In this document: positions 53,843 to 64,000 of the stretch, in pieces | Layout: each line of letters starts with the position of its first letter | Position numbering within the stretch: the stretch's first letter is position 1 | NCBI GenBank assembly: GCA_026122225.1 | Contig: JANEZZ010003061.1 | Coordinates: 4,092,001 to 4,156,000, forward strand | Length of the DNA: 64,000 nucleotides | Direction: 5' to 3' | Source of the DNA: Heloderma charlesbogerti | Taxonomy: Eukaryota; Chordata; Lepidosauria; Squamata; Helodermatidae | Program-made: the position numbers and the translations under genes | The notes under the pieces: generated by a model | What the model saw: the letters and a program-made list of their open reading frames with translations, nothing else | The model's database searches: none | What the model was told of the DNA's origin: nothing

Positions 53843-54457
53843 CAGCAGTATAAATTAAGGCAGGGGAGAGTCATTTTGCTGTTGCTGTTAAATATTTTGC
53901 AGTCAGAAACCCTTGCCCATCTATTGCAAATCACCCAGTGATCTACCAGTAGATCCCGATCTACTGAATTAAAGCATTCCAGTTGAAGTTGGTGGAGACC
54001 ACAAAATGACTGGTTCATCTCCTCCCACTCTGCTCCACCCACACAGCTGCAATAGAGATTAGCATGGCAACTAAGGTGCAAACTAGATATGACGTTAAAT
54101 GCATGACTGTGATTAGTGTGTCTAGGTTTGTTTTGTTTTTTAATTCCTAAATAGCAGCCAGAGAGGTGTGGGGGCAGGGAGGTGATCAGGACTACACAGT
54201 ACAGGGAGGGGGTTTAATCTTTTTCCATCCTTGCAGCCCTGATGAACTCTTCCCCCTCCAAAGTTGTTATTTGCCCCACAAGGGAAGCTTCCATTGACAT
54301 CAAAAATTCTTAGCAGCAGGGAAAGAAAAGGTAAAAAGAAAAAAGATGACAGCTGTCAGAATCAGCTATGAAGGTTCACCAGGAACCTTGGGCAACCAGG
54401 GCAATAACGTTGTTCAGCACAAACAAGTCCACCTGAAGACAGAAAGTCCATTTAGAC
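53843..54457. other. Unassigned stretch
   Basis: Nothing is recognised. The open frames that cross the L2 end are antisense to it. Confidence 0.45.
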
Positions 54458-54800
54458 CAGGGATGCAGAACCTCCTTCACTCCAAGGGCCAAACCTCATT
54501 TTGGAGAAGTTTTCCGGGGGACATTCTAAGAGTGGGCAAAGCAAAAGGCACAGGGCCAAAAAGGGGCAGGGCAAAATTACCCCCCCCCCAGCATATTGTA
54601 GTTTAGAGTTCTTACTGCCAGTAGCTAAGCCTTAGGAGAGGCAGTTCAACCTTCCAGAATGGGGAAAAAACTGCACAAAAGCCAGGAACCACCAAACAAT
54701 TGGTGGTTGGGGAAAGGGGCGGGGGTCATTTGGGGAACCCCAGAGGGCCAGATTGGGAACCCAGGTGAGCTAGTTTGGGCAATTGGGTTCTGCACCCCTG
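54458..54800 (+). mobile_element. hAT-like element, family P copy 2
   Basis: The left end is CAGGGATGCAGAACCTCC and the right end is GGGTTCTGCACCCCTG, an inverted repeat of about 17 bp with the hAT-style CAG start. The flanks ATTTAGAC and ATTTTAGC are similar but not identical. Compared with 7603-8101 it lacks the nested MITE. It has no ORF. Confidence 0.8.
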
Positions 54801-54928
54801 ATTTTAGCCAATCTGAACAGCACCCTGCAATCAAGAGGTCCTATCTTAGTAATTTGATCCTGCTCATCAGTCACAAGAGCCCCCGCCTTGTCCTTTTATC
54901 AACAGCTTTTAGGGTGGCTAATGATCAT

Positions 54929-55268
54929 TGGCCGCGGTGGCTTAGTGGTTAAGACGCTGAACTGCAGACCAGAAGGTCGGCAGGACAGCAGTTCGAGACC
55001 CGAGTGCTGCGTGACGGAGTGAGCTCCCGTCTTCAGTCCCAGCTTCTGCCAACCCAGCAGTTCGAAAGCAAGAAATTGCAAGGAGATAAATAGGTACCGC
55101 TTCGGTGGAAAGGTAACAGCGTTCCGTGCACCTCAGTGTTCAGTCATGCTGGCCACATGATCACGGAAGCGTCTTCGGACAGCGCTGGCTCTTCGGCTTA
55201 GAAATGGAGATGAGCACCACACCCTAGAGTCGGACACAACTGGTTGGGGACACCTTTACCTTTACCTT
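54929..55268 (+). mobile_element. Sauria-type SINE, complete, with 10-bp target duplication
   Basis: A 340-bp SINE with a tRNA-like head (GGCTTAGTGGTTAAGACGCT as A box, AGTTCGAGACCC as B box). The body contains GCTTCTGCCAACCCAGCAGT, GGTAACAGCGTTCCGTGCAC and GCTGGCTCTTCGGCTTAGAA. The tail CTAGAGTCGGACACAACTGG is followed by ACCTTT repeats. TAATGATCAT lies at 54919-54928 and 55269-55278. Sauria SINEs are known from squamate reptiles and have RTE/BovB-related tails, which fits the BovB copies here. Confidence 0.93.
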
Positions 55269-55278
55269 TAATGATCAT

Positions 55279-55669
55279 AAAACAACCAATCAACCAAAAG
55301 TTAGCAAAAGAATCAGGAAAAAAATAAGTCCACAACATAATTTACAATATTGCAAAACATAAAAAAGCAGCAGCACCACAGAATTAAACCAAGCTAAGGC
55401 TGCAGTCCTATGGTCCCTGGAAGGACATCCCTGGGGCCGTAGGATGTTTCAGATGTCTCCCCCAGAGAGAGAGAGAGAGGTCTGCCCTGGGAGGAGGAGA
55501 CCTGACCTCATCAGTTCCATCCCAGCTGCTATGGAAACTTCTGTGACCCTTGCCTAGGAATCTGCAGGATCCATAGCCTTCCCATTCCCATGGAACTGGC
55601 GAAAAGATGCAACCAATTGCAGGGACATCATAAAAGAAAGAGGAAAAGAAAGCAAAGAATGGGATGAAA

Positions 55670-55700
<31 letters not shown>

Positions 55701-56355
55701 AAGAAAGAAAGAAGCTATTTGTCCCCCCCTTCTGCCCAGTAGTGCTTTGGATAAGGTGGTTCCTCTGCTTTGGATCTCCCCCTTGATGGCATTATTTGGT
55801 ATTGCTGTCTCCTGTTAAAATGTCAGTTAGCAGAGAAAAACAAAAGGCAGAACAGAATGAACATTTACCAGTCCCACATGCATGCAAAGATAAAACAAGG
55901 AGACCACACCTTTCTTTAGTGAAGAAAAGGTAAAATGGCTTACTCATAATATTCTTGCACAAAAATGCAGGTATGACATAAGAGTTTCAGAGTTTGTTCA
56001 GTCCATTTCTAGAACACCAGCAGGAGAGAGCAAACGCGTGTGCTCCCAACAATGGAGAAGATTGGGGTGGGGGGAGAAAGGGGAGGAGCCGGAAACTACA
56101 CTGTAGGCTATAGAGATCCTAAGACTAGCTATGCCCCAAATTCCCATACAATAACTAGCTAACTTCAACACTGCCTCCTTCCTGTAACTTGCAGATGGGG
56201 TTGCAATATTCCCAACGCCCTTCACCTGGTAGGATTGCTCTGCCCCACTAACATTTATTTCTGTTTTTGTCACTCCCTTTGCTATATCCACATGTTTTAA
56301 TCATATTTATTTAATCATATTTATGGTGCTTCAGAAGGGGCAAATTAATTTCTCC
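55279..56355. other. Unassigned stretch with a microsatellite
   Basis: No gene is recognised. A (GAAA)n repeat occupies 55671-55712. Confidence 0.45.
55671..55712. repeat. (GAAA)n microsatellite
   Basis: About ten tetranucleotide units with one extra A-rich unit. Confidence 0.95.
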
Positions 56356-56368
56356 TAACATATCCAGA

Positions 56369-56591
56369 CTCCTGCCAACCCAGCAGTTCGAAAGCAAGAA
56401 ATTGCAAGTAGATAAATAGGTACCGCCTCAGCGGGAAAGGTAACAGCGTTCCGTGCACCTCGGTGTTCAGTCATGCCGGCCACATGACCACGGAAGCGTC
56501 TTCGGACAGTGCTGGCTCTTCGGCTTAGAAACGGGGATGAGCACCGCACCCTAGAGTCGGACACGACTGGTTGGGGACACCTTTTTTTTTT
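56369..56591 (+). mobile_element. Sauria-type SINE, 5'-truncated, with 13-bp target duplication
   Basis: The body starts at CTCCTGCCAACCCAGCAGTT, so the tRNA head is missing. It continues to CTAGAGTCGGACACGACTGG and a T-rich tail. TAACATATCCAGA lies at 56356-56368 and 56592-56604. The truncation with intact duplication shows it was copied incompletely at insertion. Confidence 0.93.
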
Positions 56592-56604
56592 TAACATATC
56601 CAGA

Positions 56605-58667
56605 TCCCTTCTGTCTTGATTTCCAGTCCTCTCCACAGGAGGTGCTAGGAAACTGAGATATTTGGGGAAATTTATTCAGAGTTTCCATTTGCCTTATGTC
56701 TGTTAATAGCTGTCACATGGGCTTGATTCCCTAAATCCCTCGAGGCTAATCAACAGCCTCACTACTGTGATATTTAATTGAGTCTCTATGTTTCTAAAGA
56801 AAAACATGTTAGGCCTCTGGATTGTAAATAATATTTTTCCCCGCTGATAACTGGATGAGAAAACTATCTAGAAAAGCATCTCTGGGCTAGTGAGGTTACT
56901 CCTCGGCATGGGGTCGGATACCTTCATGGTCTCCAGCAGCCAAAGAAGAGTACGGACCTTCATTTGGGGACGGGGAATATACTTCTGAGAAAGCGATAAC
57001 TTTTGACAGTTTTGTGAGGACACATTTCTCAGAGATGACTGCCTGCCTGGGGTTGAAAAATGTCATTACCCGATGGATGTGTACTTGGGAGCCGATAGCC
57101 TTTCGCAGACATCAGTAGCTCCTTGCTGTGTTATTGCTGTTTGAAAAACCAACACAACACTGAAGTCAGCCATGGAATTTTCTGCAACTCTGCTTTTGAG
57201 AAAGAACTCTCAAAATGGATTGCTGGACTGGCCCACATTACAGCAGTGCTGAGATGGTTTTATAATTATGGATCTTGGCTGCAGCTTTTGCAGTTTGCTT
57301 ATCTTTATTGGTTTGGATGTCATACCTGTAACGTATTGAATACATATGCACCATGGTGATTTCCTCTACTGCGCTCCCTGGCCCCAAGCATGCCCTGACA
57401 TCATCACTGCATTTCCCACCACTTGTACTCCCCTGCCCCAAGAGATCTTCATGCAAATCACTGGTGTGTGTGTGTGTGTATGTACTTGCAGCCCCCATGA
57501 CATGCAGCCCTGAGGGCTGAAAAGGTTGTTCCCCCCAGGCCTAAAATATGACTTTGGCATGCATGTCTGCCTAAAATGCACATTTTTGTTTGGATTTTGT
57601 GAGCTGAGAACTACAAAACTTGGAGAAGTGATGTTCCAAACTGTGAATTAGCCTGGGACATGCAAATTACATTGGCTTACCTAAAAATGTGGACTGGAGG
57701 AAATTCTCTGATGTTCCTAGCCAATGCAGAGCTGTGTTGGGAGATCTTCAGGAATCCCTTTCTGCAAGAGGCAACAGGACTAATAGCAGCAATAGTTTAC
57801 TTGCTAGAAGGAACAGTAAAACCATAAAGAAACATTCTTGATGTTACAGCTTCCAGTTGAGATGATGTGGATGTAATGCGCCATTTAGGGTTTTGAACCA
57901 CACCCAAACAACTGGATTACTCCATCCTGAAATGTTGAGTCAACATGCACACTGTGCTACCTATCAGGATTATACTAACTCCTTATTTGATAGTGCAAGC
58001 TAATTCTTAATGACTTTGCTAGGCTGTTAGCCAAAAAACCACCGCAAAAATAGCATCACTGCAAAATGGGACAAACATCTTACTTGAGTTTCAAAAAAAA
58101 CCCTGTCTTAAACTTGCATGGGATGTATTTGAGACTCATGTTACAGCCAAGTGACATCACCAGGTATGTCATGAAGAATCTAGCATTAGGTCTACTTAAA
58201 CCCCTTCAGTGTTAAATGATTGTTTAGATCTTTATCATGGTGGATTTTCTGCTGTAATGTTTGCCCCAACCCTGACTAGGGTTTCTAATTCCTAAATGCA
58301 CAGGCTTCTCTTGCATTTAGTGGCTGCCTTTGAGGGAGAGGCTCACTAATGGGAGAAGTCATGCCTTTCAAATTTCTCCTGCCTACCCACCAGTTAAAAG
58401 CACTGAAACCTCCTTTGGGCAATAGTTGGCCACCTTAACTTTCACAGGCTCACTGGGTACACGTCAACCAACTCTGTGTTCTCCTGTATTTCTTTCTCCT
58501 GACAGAGCTCCATGCCTTTAACAGCTACATTGCAGATAGATGTTCAAGAGGTACAGACTTTCCTCAAATAGAGATGTGTGGAGGGGGAAGTTGCATCTGT
58601 TTAGATTTCTGCCTACAGTGTAGCTGTTAAAGGTAAAGAAACAGGTTAGGGAGTTTACTACACACTA
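56605..58667. other. Unassigned stretch
   Basis: No gene or repeat family is recognised. A short (GT)n run lies at 57463-57480. Confidence 0.45.
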
Positions 58668-59033
58668 GGGCTGGATCTACACTTACAGCCTTTTTTTTTG
58701 TGTGTGCTTCCAATGAGGTTTCACCGCCCACCTTTCACACTACGCAGTAGCCACCTCAAACTGGAACCGGAATTTCCCACTTCCGTGCTCCCGCTTTCAA
58801 TACCCTAATATCCCGGTATTTCCCCTTAATGTGCTCTGATTTTCTGCCTTTGCTACCATTTCCAGTCTTAGTCCCCACCACCGCCTGTCCATATATGGTG
58901 GTGTTTGTATTTCTCTCCTGTCCAATCACAGCTCTCAATGGCCTCATGTCTTCTTCTGGCTACTGATCGCATAGCTTCCTCAGCAGCTCCCATTTCCTCA
59001 GCAACAAGCAAAGGGCTGGATGTGTGCGTGCTT

Positions 59034-59105
59034 GTCTGATCTTGGAAGCTAAGCGGGGTCAGTCCCACTCAGTGCTTGGATGGGCAACTGCCTGGGATTC
59101 AGGCT
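59034..59105 (+). other. 5S rRNA-like segment, left arm of element H copy 2
   Basis: GTCTGATCTTGGAAGCTAAG, GGGTCAGTCCC and GCTTGGATGGGCAACTGCCT follow the 5S rRNA internal control region. It differs from 5S mainly at A-box-distal bases. It is embedded in the transposon. Confidence 0.8.
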
Positions 59106-59397
59106 TCCTGCACTGAGCAGGGGGTTGTTGTATCTCTTCAAATGAGATTAAGTTTTACCCCCTCCTATCCCCCACTCTGGATGTTTTTTTTTAAATTAAG
59201 GCATTATCCTTGCAGAATCGGGGCTTCTCCGCAATGTTTTTTTTTCCTAATTCAGGCATGAACTTCAAAGCTTCGGAGAAGCCCCAATTCTGCAAGGATA
59301 ATGTCTTAATGTTTTTAAAAAAACATCCTGAGCGGGGATGGGATAAAACTTAGTCTCATTTGAAGGGATACAACAACCCCCTGCTCAGTGCAGGAAG

Positions 59398-59467
59398 TCT
59401 GATTCCCTGGCGGTTGCCCATCCAACTACTGACCGGGGCTGACCCCACTTAGCATCCGAGATCAGAC
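59398..59467 (-). other. 5S rRNA-like segment, right arm of element H copy 2
   Basis: The inverted partner of 59034-59105. On the minus strand it reads GTCTGATCTCGGATGCTAAG and ends near the GGATGGGCAACCGCCAGGGA C-box-like region. Confidence 0.8.
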
Positions 59468-59496
59468 AAGCGCGCACAGGAAAACAGAACAGCGCT

Positions 59497-59996
59497 TAGG
59501 GATGTACGAAAGTGACTTACCTTTTCGCAGATTCTGTTCATGGGGGGGGGAGGCGTTCCGTCCCTCCCCCCGGAATCCTTGACGGGGGGGGAGGCGATCT
59601 GGTCCTCCCCCCCGGAATCCTCGACGGCCGGCTGCGGCCGCAGAGGGGAACGCAAATGGCGGTGGCCGTAGCCACCGCCATTTGCATATGCGTTTTTTTT
59701 TTTTAAAGCCAGACGTGATAGGCTACATAAGCCTTTACGCAGCCTATCACGTCTATGGGGGGGGAAGAGACAGACTGCAAATGGCGGCGGTGGCAGCCGT
59801 TCGGAAGACCAGCTGCCGCCGCAGCCACTGCTGGAGCTGCTGCCATCCGGAACATCCGCCCCAGGTAAGACTCATCCCGGGGGGGATCCGCAGGGGGCGG
59901 GGGGGTGGCAGGCCGTTCCGCGATGGATTTCGGGGGGCCGAATGCACTGGCATTCGGCCTCACTGAGATCCGTCGTGGAATTCTCTGACATCCCTA
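59497..59996 (+). mobile_element. hAT-like element, family M copy 2, with perfect 8-bp duplication
   Basis: A 500-bp element starts TAGGGATGTACGAAAG and ends GGAATTCTCTGACATCCCTA. ACAGCGCT lies at 59489-59496 and 59997-60004. The interior is GC-rich with G and C runs, and has a palindrome at about 59711-59754 (GACGTGATAGGCTAC and complement) shared with copy 1 at 5871. It has no transposase. Confidence 0.92.
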
Positions 59997-60069
59997 ACAG
60001 CGCTTGAGTATGAACCGAGCTTGCGCAGTCGATGACGCACTGCAACGGGGAAAATGGGTGAGTGTGAAT

Positions 60070-60804
60070 TTGTTCTTTATTCGGCCAGTCGCTTCCAGGT
60101 CTTCGTGACTTCATGGACCAGCCCACGCCAGAGCTTCCTGTCAGCCATCGCCAACCCCAGCTCCCCCAAGGTCGAGTCCATCACCTCTAGAATATCATCC
60201 ATCCACCTTGCCCTTGGTCGGCCCCTCTTCCTTTTGCCTTTCACTTTCCTTAGCATCAGCATCTTCTCCAGGGTATCCTGTCTTCTCATGATGTGGCCAA
60301 AGTACTTCAGTTTTGCCTTTAATATCATTCCCTCAAGTGAGCAGTCTGGCTTTCTTTCCTGGAGTATGGACTGGTTTGATCTTCTTGCAGTCCAAGGCAC
60401 CCTCAGAATTTTCCTCCAGCACCACAGTTCAAAAGCATCTATCTTCCTTTGCTCAGCCTTCTTTATGGTCCAGCTCTCGCAGCCATAGGTTACTACAGGG
60501 AATACCATTGCTTTAACTATGCGGACCTTTGTTGTCAGTGTGATGTCTCTGCTCTTCACTATTTTATCAAGATTTGCCATTGCTGTCCTCCCAAGAAGTA
60601 AACGTCTTCTGATCTCCTGGCTGCAGTCAGCGTCTGCAGTAATCTTTGCGCCTAGAAAGACAAAGTCTGTCACTGCCTCCACGTTTTCTCCCTCTATTGG
60701 CCAGTTATCCATCAAGCTGGTTGCCATAATCTTGGTTTTTTTGAGGTTGAACTGCAACCCAGCTTTTGCACTTCCTTCTTTCACCTTCGTCATGAGGTTC
60801 CTCC
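60070..60804 (-). mobile_element. BovB-related LINE, second lineage, 5'-truncated copy E
   Basis: A 735-bp 3' fragment on the minus strand ends in CGACTGGCCGAATAAAGAAC. The 11-bp duplication TGAGTGTGAAT lies at 60059-60069 and 60805-60815, inside element H. Its sequence groups with the fragment at 23798-24392. Confidence 0.93.
60077..60793 (-). pseudogene. BovB second-lineage RT C-terminal region, frame open
   Basis: The frame (238 codons) is uninterrupted and begins after the YADD box. It contains KEGSAKAGLQFNLKKTKIM, FLGAKITADADCSQEIRRR, ITLTTKVRIVKAMV, CWRKILRVPWTARRSNQSIL and RKRGRPRARWMDDILEVMDS, and ends in GLVHEVTKTWKRLAE. It lacks endonuclease and RT catalytic core through 5' truncation, so it cannot act by itself. 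The absence of stops or frameshifts suggests a young insertion. Confidence 0.9.
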
Positions 60805-60895
60805 TGAGTGTGAATAATCACGTTTTAATGCGAGAGCGTTTAACCCAACGGGACACCGAATTCATTGTGATGGCAGGCGCAATGTAGATTGGCCC

Positions 60896-61123
60896 CTAAG
60901 TATTAGAGTTTTCAGGTCTTCTTTTGGAAGTCTTCCTGTACCTTTAATACCTGCATAACTGGCAGAATGTCAACAGATGAAGCTTTCCTCCAATATGATG
61001 CCTGCATCTGAGGAGATAGTTGCTTGTCTCATATGATACTCCAGCCACCCTGTGTATATGTGTCTCTAGCATTTCTATGCAAGGATCTGTTGAATTTCTG
61101 CCTGCTGATAAGCAGGTATCAAC
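60896..61123. other. Short unassigned spacer
   Basis: Separates element H copy 2 from the following BovB. Nothing is recognised. Confidence 0.5.
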
Positions 61124-64000
61124 TGTTGTTGTTGTTCAATCATTAAGTCGTGTCTGACTCGTCGTGACTTCATGGACCATAGCACGCCAGGCCTTCCTGT
61201 CCTCCGCTCCCTCCCGGAGTGTGCTCAAGTTCATATTCATCGCATCGGTGATGCTATTTAGCCATCTCATTCTCTGCTGTCCCCTTCTCCTTTTGCCTTC
61301 AATCTTTCCCAGCATCAGGGTCTTTTCCAGTGACTTTTCTCTTCTCATTAGGTGGCCAAAATATTTGAGCTTCAGTTTCAGTAATCTGTCCTTCCAATGA
61401 GCACTCAGGGTTGATTTCCTTTAGGATGGACTGATTTGACCTCCTTGCAGTCCAGGGGACTCGTAAGAGTCTTCTCCAGCACCACAGCTCGAAAGCACTG
61501 ATTCTTCGGCGCTCAGCCTTCCTTATAGTCCAGCTCTCACAGCCATACGTTGCTACTGGGAAAACCATAGCTTTGATTATACGAACCTTTGTCGGCAAGG
61601 TAATGTCTCTGCTTCTTACTATGCTGCCTAGGTTTGCCATAGCTTTCCTCCCAAGGAGCAAGCGTCTTTTAATTTCATGGCTATAGTCACCGTCTGCGGT
61701 GATCTTGGAGCCCAAGAAAGTAAAATCTGTCACTGCTTCCATTTCTTCCCCTTCTATATGCCAGGAAGTGATGGGGCCTGATGCCATGATCTTAGTTTTG
61801 TTAATGTTGAGTTTCAAACGAGCTTTTGCACTCTCCACTTTCACCCTCAACAAGAGGCTCTTTAGATCCCCTTGCCATTAGGGTGGTATCGTCTGCGTAT
61901 CTGAGGTTGTTGATAATTCTCCCGGCAATCTTAATTCCGACCTGTGATTCATCCAACCTGGTGTTTCTCATGATGTACTCTGTATATAAGTTAAATAAGC
62001 AGGGTGACAATATGCAGCCTTGTCGTACTCCTTTCCCAATTTTGAACCAATCGGTTGCTCCATGTCCGGTTCTTACTGTTGCTTCTTGACCCTTGTACAG
62101 GTTTCTCAGGAGACAGGTAAGGTGGTCTGGTACTCCCATCTCTTTAAGAATTTGACACAGTTTGTTGTGATCCACACAATCAAAGGCTTTAGTGTAGTCA
62201 ATGAAGCAGAAATAGACATTTTTCTGGAATTCTCTTGCTTTCTCCATGATCCAGCGAATGTTGGTGATTTGATCACTAGTTCCTCTGCCTCTTCGAAACC
62301 CGATTGTACTTCCAGTAGTTCTCGGTTCACATATTGCTGAAGCCTAGCTTGTAGGATTTTGAGCATCACCTTGCTGGCATGTGAAATGAGCGCAATTGTA
62401 CGGTAGTTTGAATGCTCCTTGGCATTGCCCTTCTTTGGAATTGGAATGTACACTGACCTTTTCCAGTCTTGTGGCCACTGTTGAGTGTTCCAAATGTGTT
62501 GGCATATTGAGTGCAGCACTTTAACAGCATCATCTTTTAGGATTTTAAATAGGTCAGCTGGAATACTGTCATCTCCGCTAGCTTTGTTGTTAGTCATGCT
62601 TCCAAAGGCCCACTTGACTTCACTCTCTAGGATGTCTGGCTCAAGTTCAGTGACCACACTATCATGGCTGTCAGGGACATTCAGGTCTTTCCTGTATAGT
62701 TCTTCTGTGTATTCTTTCCACCTCTTCTTAATCTCATCTGCTTCTATTAGGTCCCTGCCTTCTTTGTCCTTTATCGTGCCCGTCTTTGCACAAAACGTTC
62801 CCTTCAGATCTCCAATTTTCTTGAAGAGATCTCTAGTCTTTCCCATTCTGTTGTTTTCCTCGATTTCTTTGCATTGTTCATTTAAGAAGGCCTTCTTGTC
62901 TCTCCTTGCTATTCTCTGGAACTCTGCATTCAGTTGGGTATATCTTCCCCTTTCTCCCATGCTTTTCGCTTCCCTTCTTTCTTCAGCTATTTGTAAAGCC
63001 TCATCAGACAGCTACTTTGCTTTCTTGCATTTCTTTTTCTTTGGGATGGATTGAGTTGCTGCCTCCTGAACAGTGCTACGGACCTCTGTCCATAGTTCCT
63101 CAGGCACTTTGTCTATCAGATCTAATCCCTGAAATCTATTCCTCACCTCCACTGTATATTCATAAGGGATATGATTTAGGTCATACCTGAATGGTTTAGT
63201 GGTTTTCTCTACGTTCTTCAATTTAAGCCGAAATTTTGCAAGAAGCAGCTCATGATCTGAGCCACAGTCAGCTCCAGGTCTTGTTTTTACTGACTGTATG
63301 GAGCTTCTCCATCTTTGGCTGCAAAGGACATAATCAATCTGATTTCGATATTGACTATCTGGTGATGTCCATGTGTAGAGTCGCCTCTTGTACTGTTGGA
63401 AAAGAGTGTTTGCTATGATCAGGGTGTTCTCTTGACAAAACTCTATTAGCCTTTGCCCTGCTTCATTCTGTACACCAAGGCCATGCCTGCCTGTTATCCC
63501 GGTGATTTCTTGACTTCCTACTTTAGCATTCCAATCCCCTATGATGAAGAGGACATCTTTTTTTGGTGTTAGTTCTAGAAGGTGTTGTAGGTCTTCATAG
63601 AACCGATCAACCTCAGCTTCTTCGGCCTCAGTGGTTGGGGCATAGACTTGAATTACTGTGATGTTGAATGGTTTGCCTTGGATTCGTACTGAGATCATTC
63701 TATCGTTTTTGAGATTGTACCCCAGTACTGCTTTCCCCACCCTTTTGTTGACTATGAGCTATGTGCTACTCCATTTCTTCTACGGGATTCTTGCCCACAG
63801 TAGTAGATATAATGGTCACCTGAATTAAATTCGCCCATGCTTGTCCACTTTAGTTCGCTGATTCCCAAGATGTCGATGTTCAGTCTTGCCATCTCATGTT
63901 TGACCACCTCCAGCTTACCTTGATTCATTGATCTTACAATCCAGGTTCCTAAACAATATTGTTCTTTACAGCATCGGACTTTCTTTTCACCACCAGACAC
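61124..64000 (-). mobile_element. BovB LINE (copy D), cut by the window edge
   Basis: A minus-strand BovB with its 3' end at about 61124 (read as CTTAATGATTGAACAACAAC). It runs through RT and endonuclease and leaves the window at 64000 within the N-terminal part of ORF2. It aligns with copy C along its whole length. The 5' UTR and left duplication are outside the window. Confidence 0.95.
61136..64000 (-). pseudogene. BovB ORF2 remnant with at least five lesions
   Basis: It has the same domains as copy C. The endonuclease starts before 64000 (LNIDILGISELKW, GDWNAKVG, GSDHELLLAKF), then come linker, RT with FIDYTKAFDCVDH, QGCILSPCLFN and YADD (intact), and the C-terminal region. By comparison with copy C the lesions are a small insertion near 63755 (GCTATGTG-like, about 5 bp), a Trp-to-stop TAG at 63009-63011, a 1-bp deletion near 62304, an 8-bp deletion near 61870, and a 1-bp insertion near 61382. 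It is therefore older or more degraded than copy C. Where copy C has lost bases (near 40947 and 41467), this copy keeps the reading frame. Confidence 0.93.

Larger units (their letters stand above)
58668..60895 (-). mobile_element. DNA element H copy 2, with two nested insertions
   Basis: Element H in inverse orientation. The left end is GGGCTGGATCTACACTTA and the right end is CAATGTAGATTGGCCC. CTA at 58665-58667 and 60896-60898 is the likely 3-bp duplication. Without the hAT-like insertion (59497-59996) and the BovB insertion (60070-60804) and their duplications it is about 0.97 kb, close to copy 1. The palindrome with 5S-like arms is at 59034-59467, with part of one inner arm deleted. No transposase is present. 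Confidence 0.78.

Noticed and set aside
52640..53941. Plus-strand frames at 52.6-53.9 kb
   Set aside because: Antisense to the L2-type reverse transcriptase.
1..64000. Endogenous retrovirus or LTR retrotransposon
   Set aside because: I found no paired LTRs, primer-binding site, or gag, protease or integrase motifs. All RT motifs are of the LINE type.
1..64000. CRISPR array, bacterial operon or prophage
   Set aside because: The repeats are interspersed vertebrate transposons and microsatellites. There are no direct-repeat/spacer arrays and no bacterial gene layout.

Overview
This window is vertebrate genomic DNA, most likely from a squamate reptile and probably a lizard. The evidence is the repeat content: several BovB (RTE-clade) LINEs, CR1 LINEs with the characteristic ATTCTATG-type tail, L2-type LINEs, two Sauria-type SINEs ending in ACCTTT repeats, a MIR/CORE-like tRNA SINE, a tRNA-Ala-derived SINE, and many small hAT-like and palindromic DNA elements. 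I found no convincing host exon, rRNA or tRNA gene, CpG-island promoter or other single-copy gene. The window reads as intergenic or intronic DNA built from nested transposons, and every long open reading frame I recognise is a LINE protein or its remnant.

Layout. 0-5.9 kb: a truncated BovB, CR1 and L2 tails, two unnamed repeat families and unassigned DNA. 5.9-10.5 kb: hAT-like elements (one with a perfect 8-bp target duplication), palindromic MITEs and a SINE. 11-17.1 kb: one long, decayed CR1 element with ORF1 esterase, endonuclease and reverse transcriptase regions. It is split by an antisense CR1 fragment and by a 1.05-kb DNA element whose central palindrome carries 5S rRNA-like sequence in both arms. 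17-23 kb: SINE, L2 and CR1 fragments and two copies of a family (here 'G') with AGGGTGGCCA ends. 23.4-25.3 kb: a nearly perfect 138-bp inverted repeat, a second-lineage BovB fragment with an 11-bp target duplication, and a cluster of MITEs interrupted by other insertions. 26-38 kb: mostly old fragments, with a hAT-like element inside a CR1 tail.

38.66-41.87 kb holds a full-length BovB on the minus strand, with a 9-bp target duplication, an intact YADD and only three frame-disrupting indels. 43.1-43.6 kb holds an internally deleted BovB that keeps both ends and a 12-bp target duplication. 47-48.6 kb is an inverted-repeat element followed by an interrupted G copy. 51.5-53.8 kb is an L2-type LINE with a long open RT frame broken by one stop codon. 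54.9-56.6 kb has two Sauria-type SINEs with target duplications. 58.7-64 kb is the deepest nest: a second copy of the 5S-palindrome element, interrupted first by a hAT-like element (8-bp duplication) and then by a second-lineage BovB (11-bp duplication), followed by another long BovB that runs off the window.

The functional links are those of LINE-SINE parasitism. The BovB 3' end shares its terminal motif with the Sauria SINE tail, and the L2 and MIR-like SINE tails resemble each other. Family names rest on recognition of motifs, not on a database search. Bare labels such as G, H, M, P, Q, R, T, V and N are mine for this window only.
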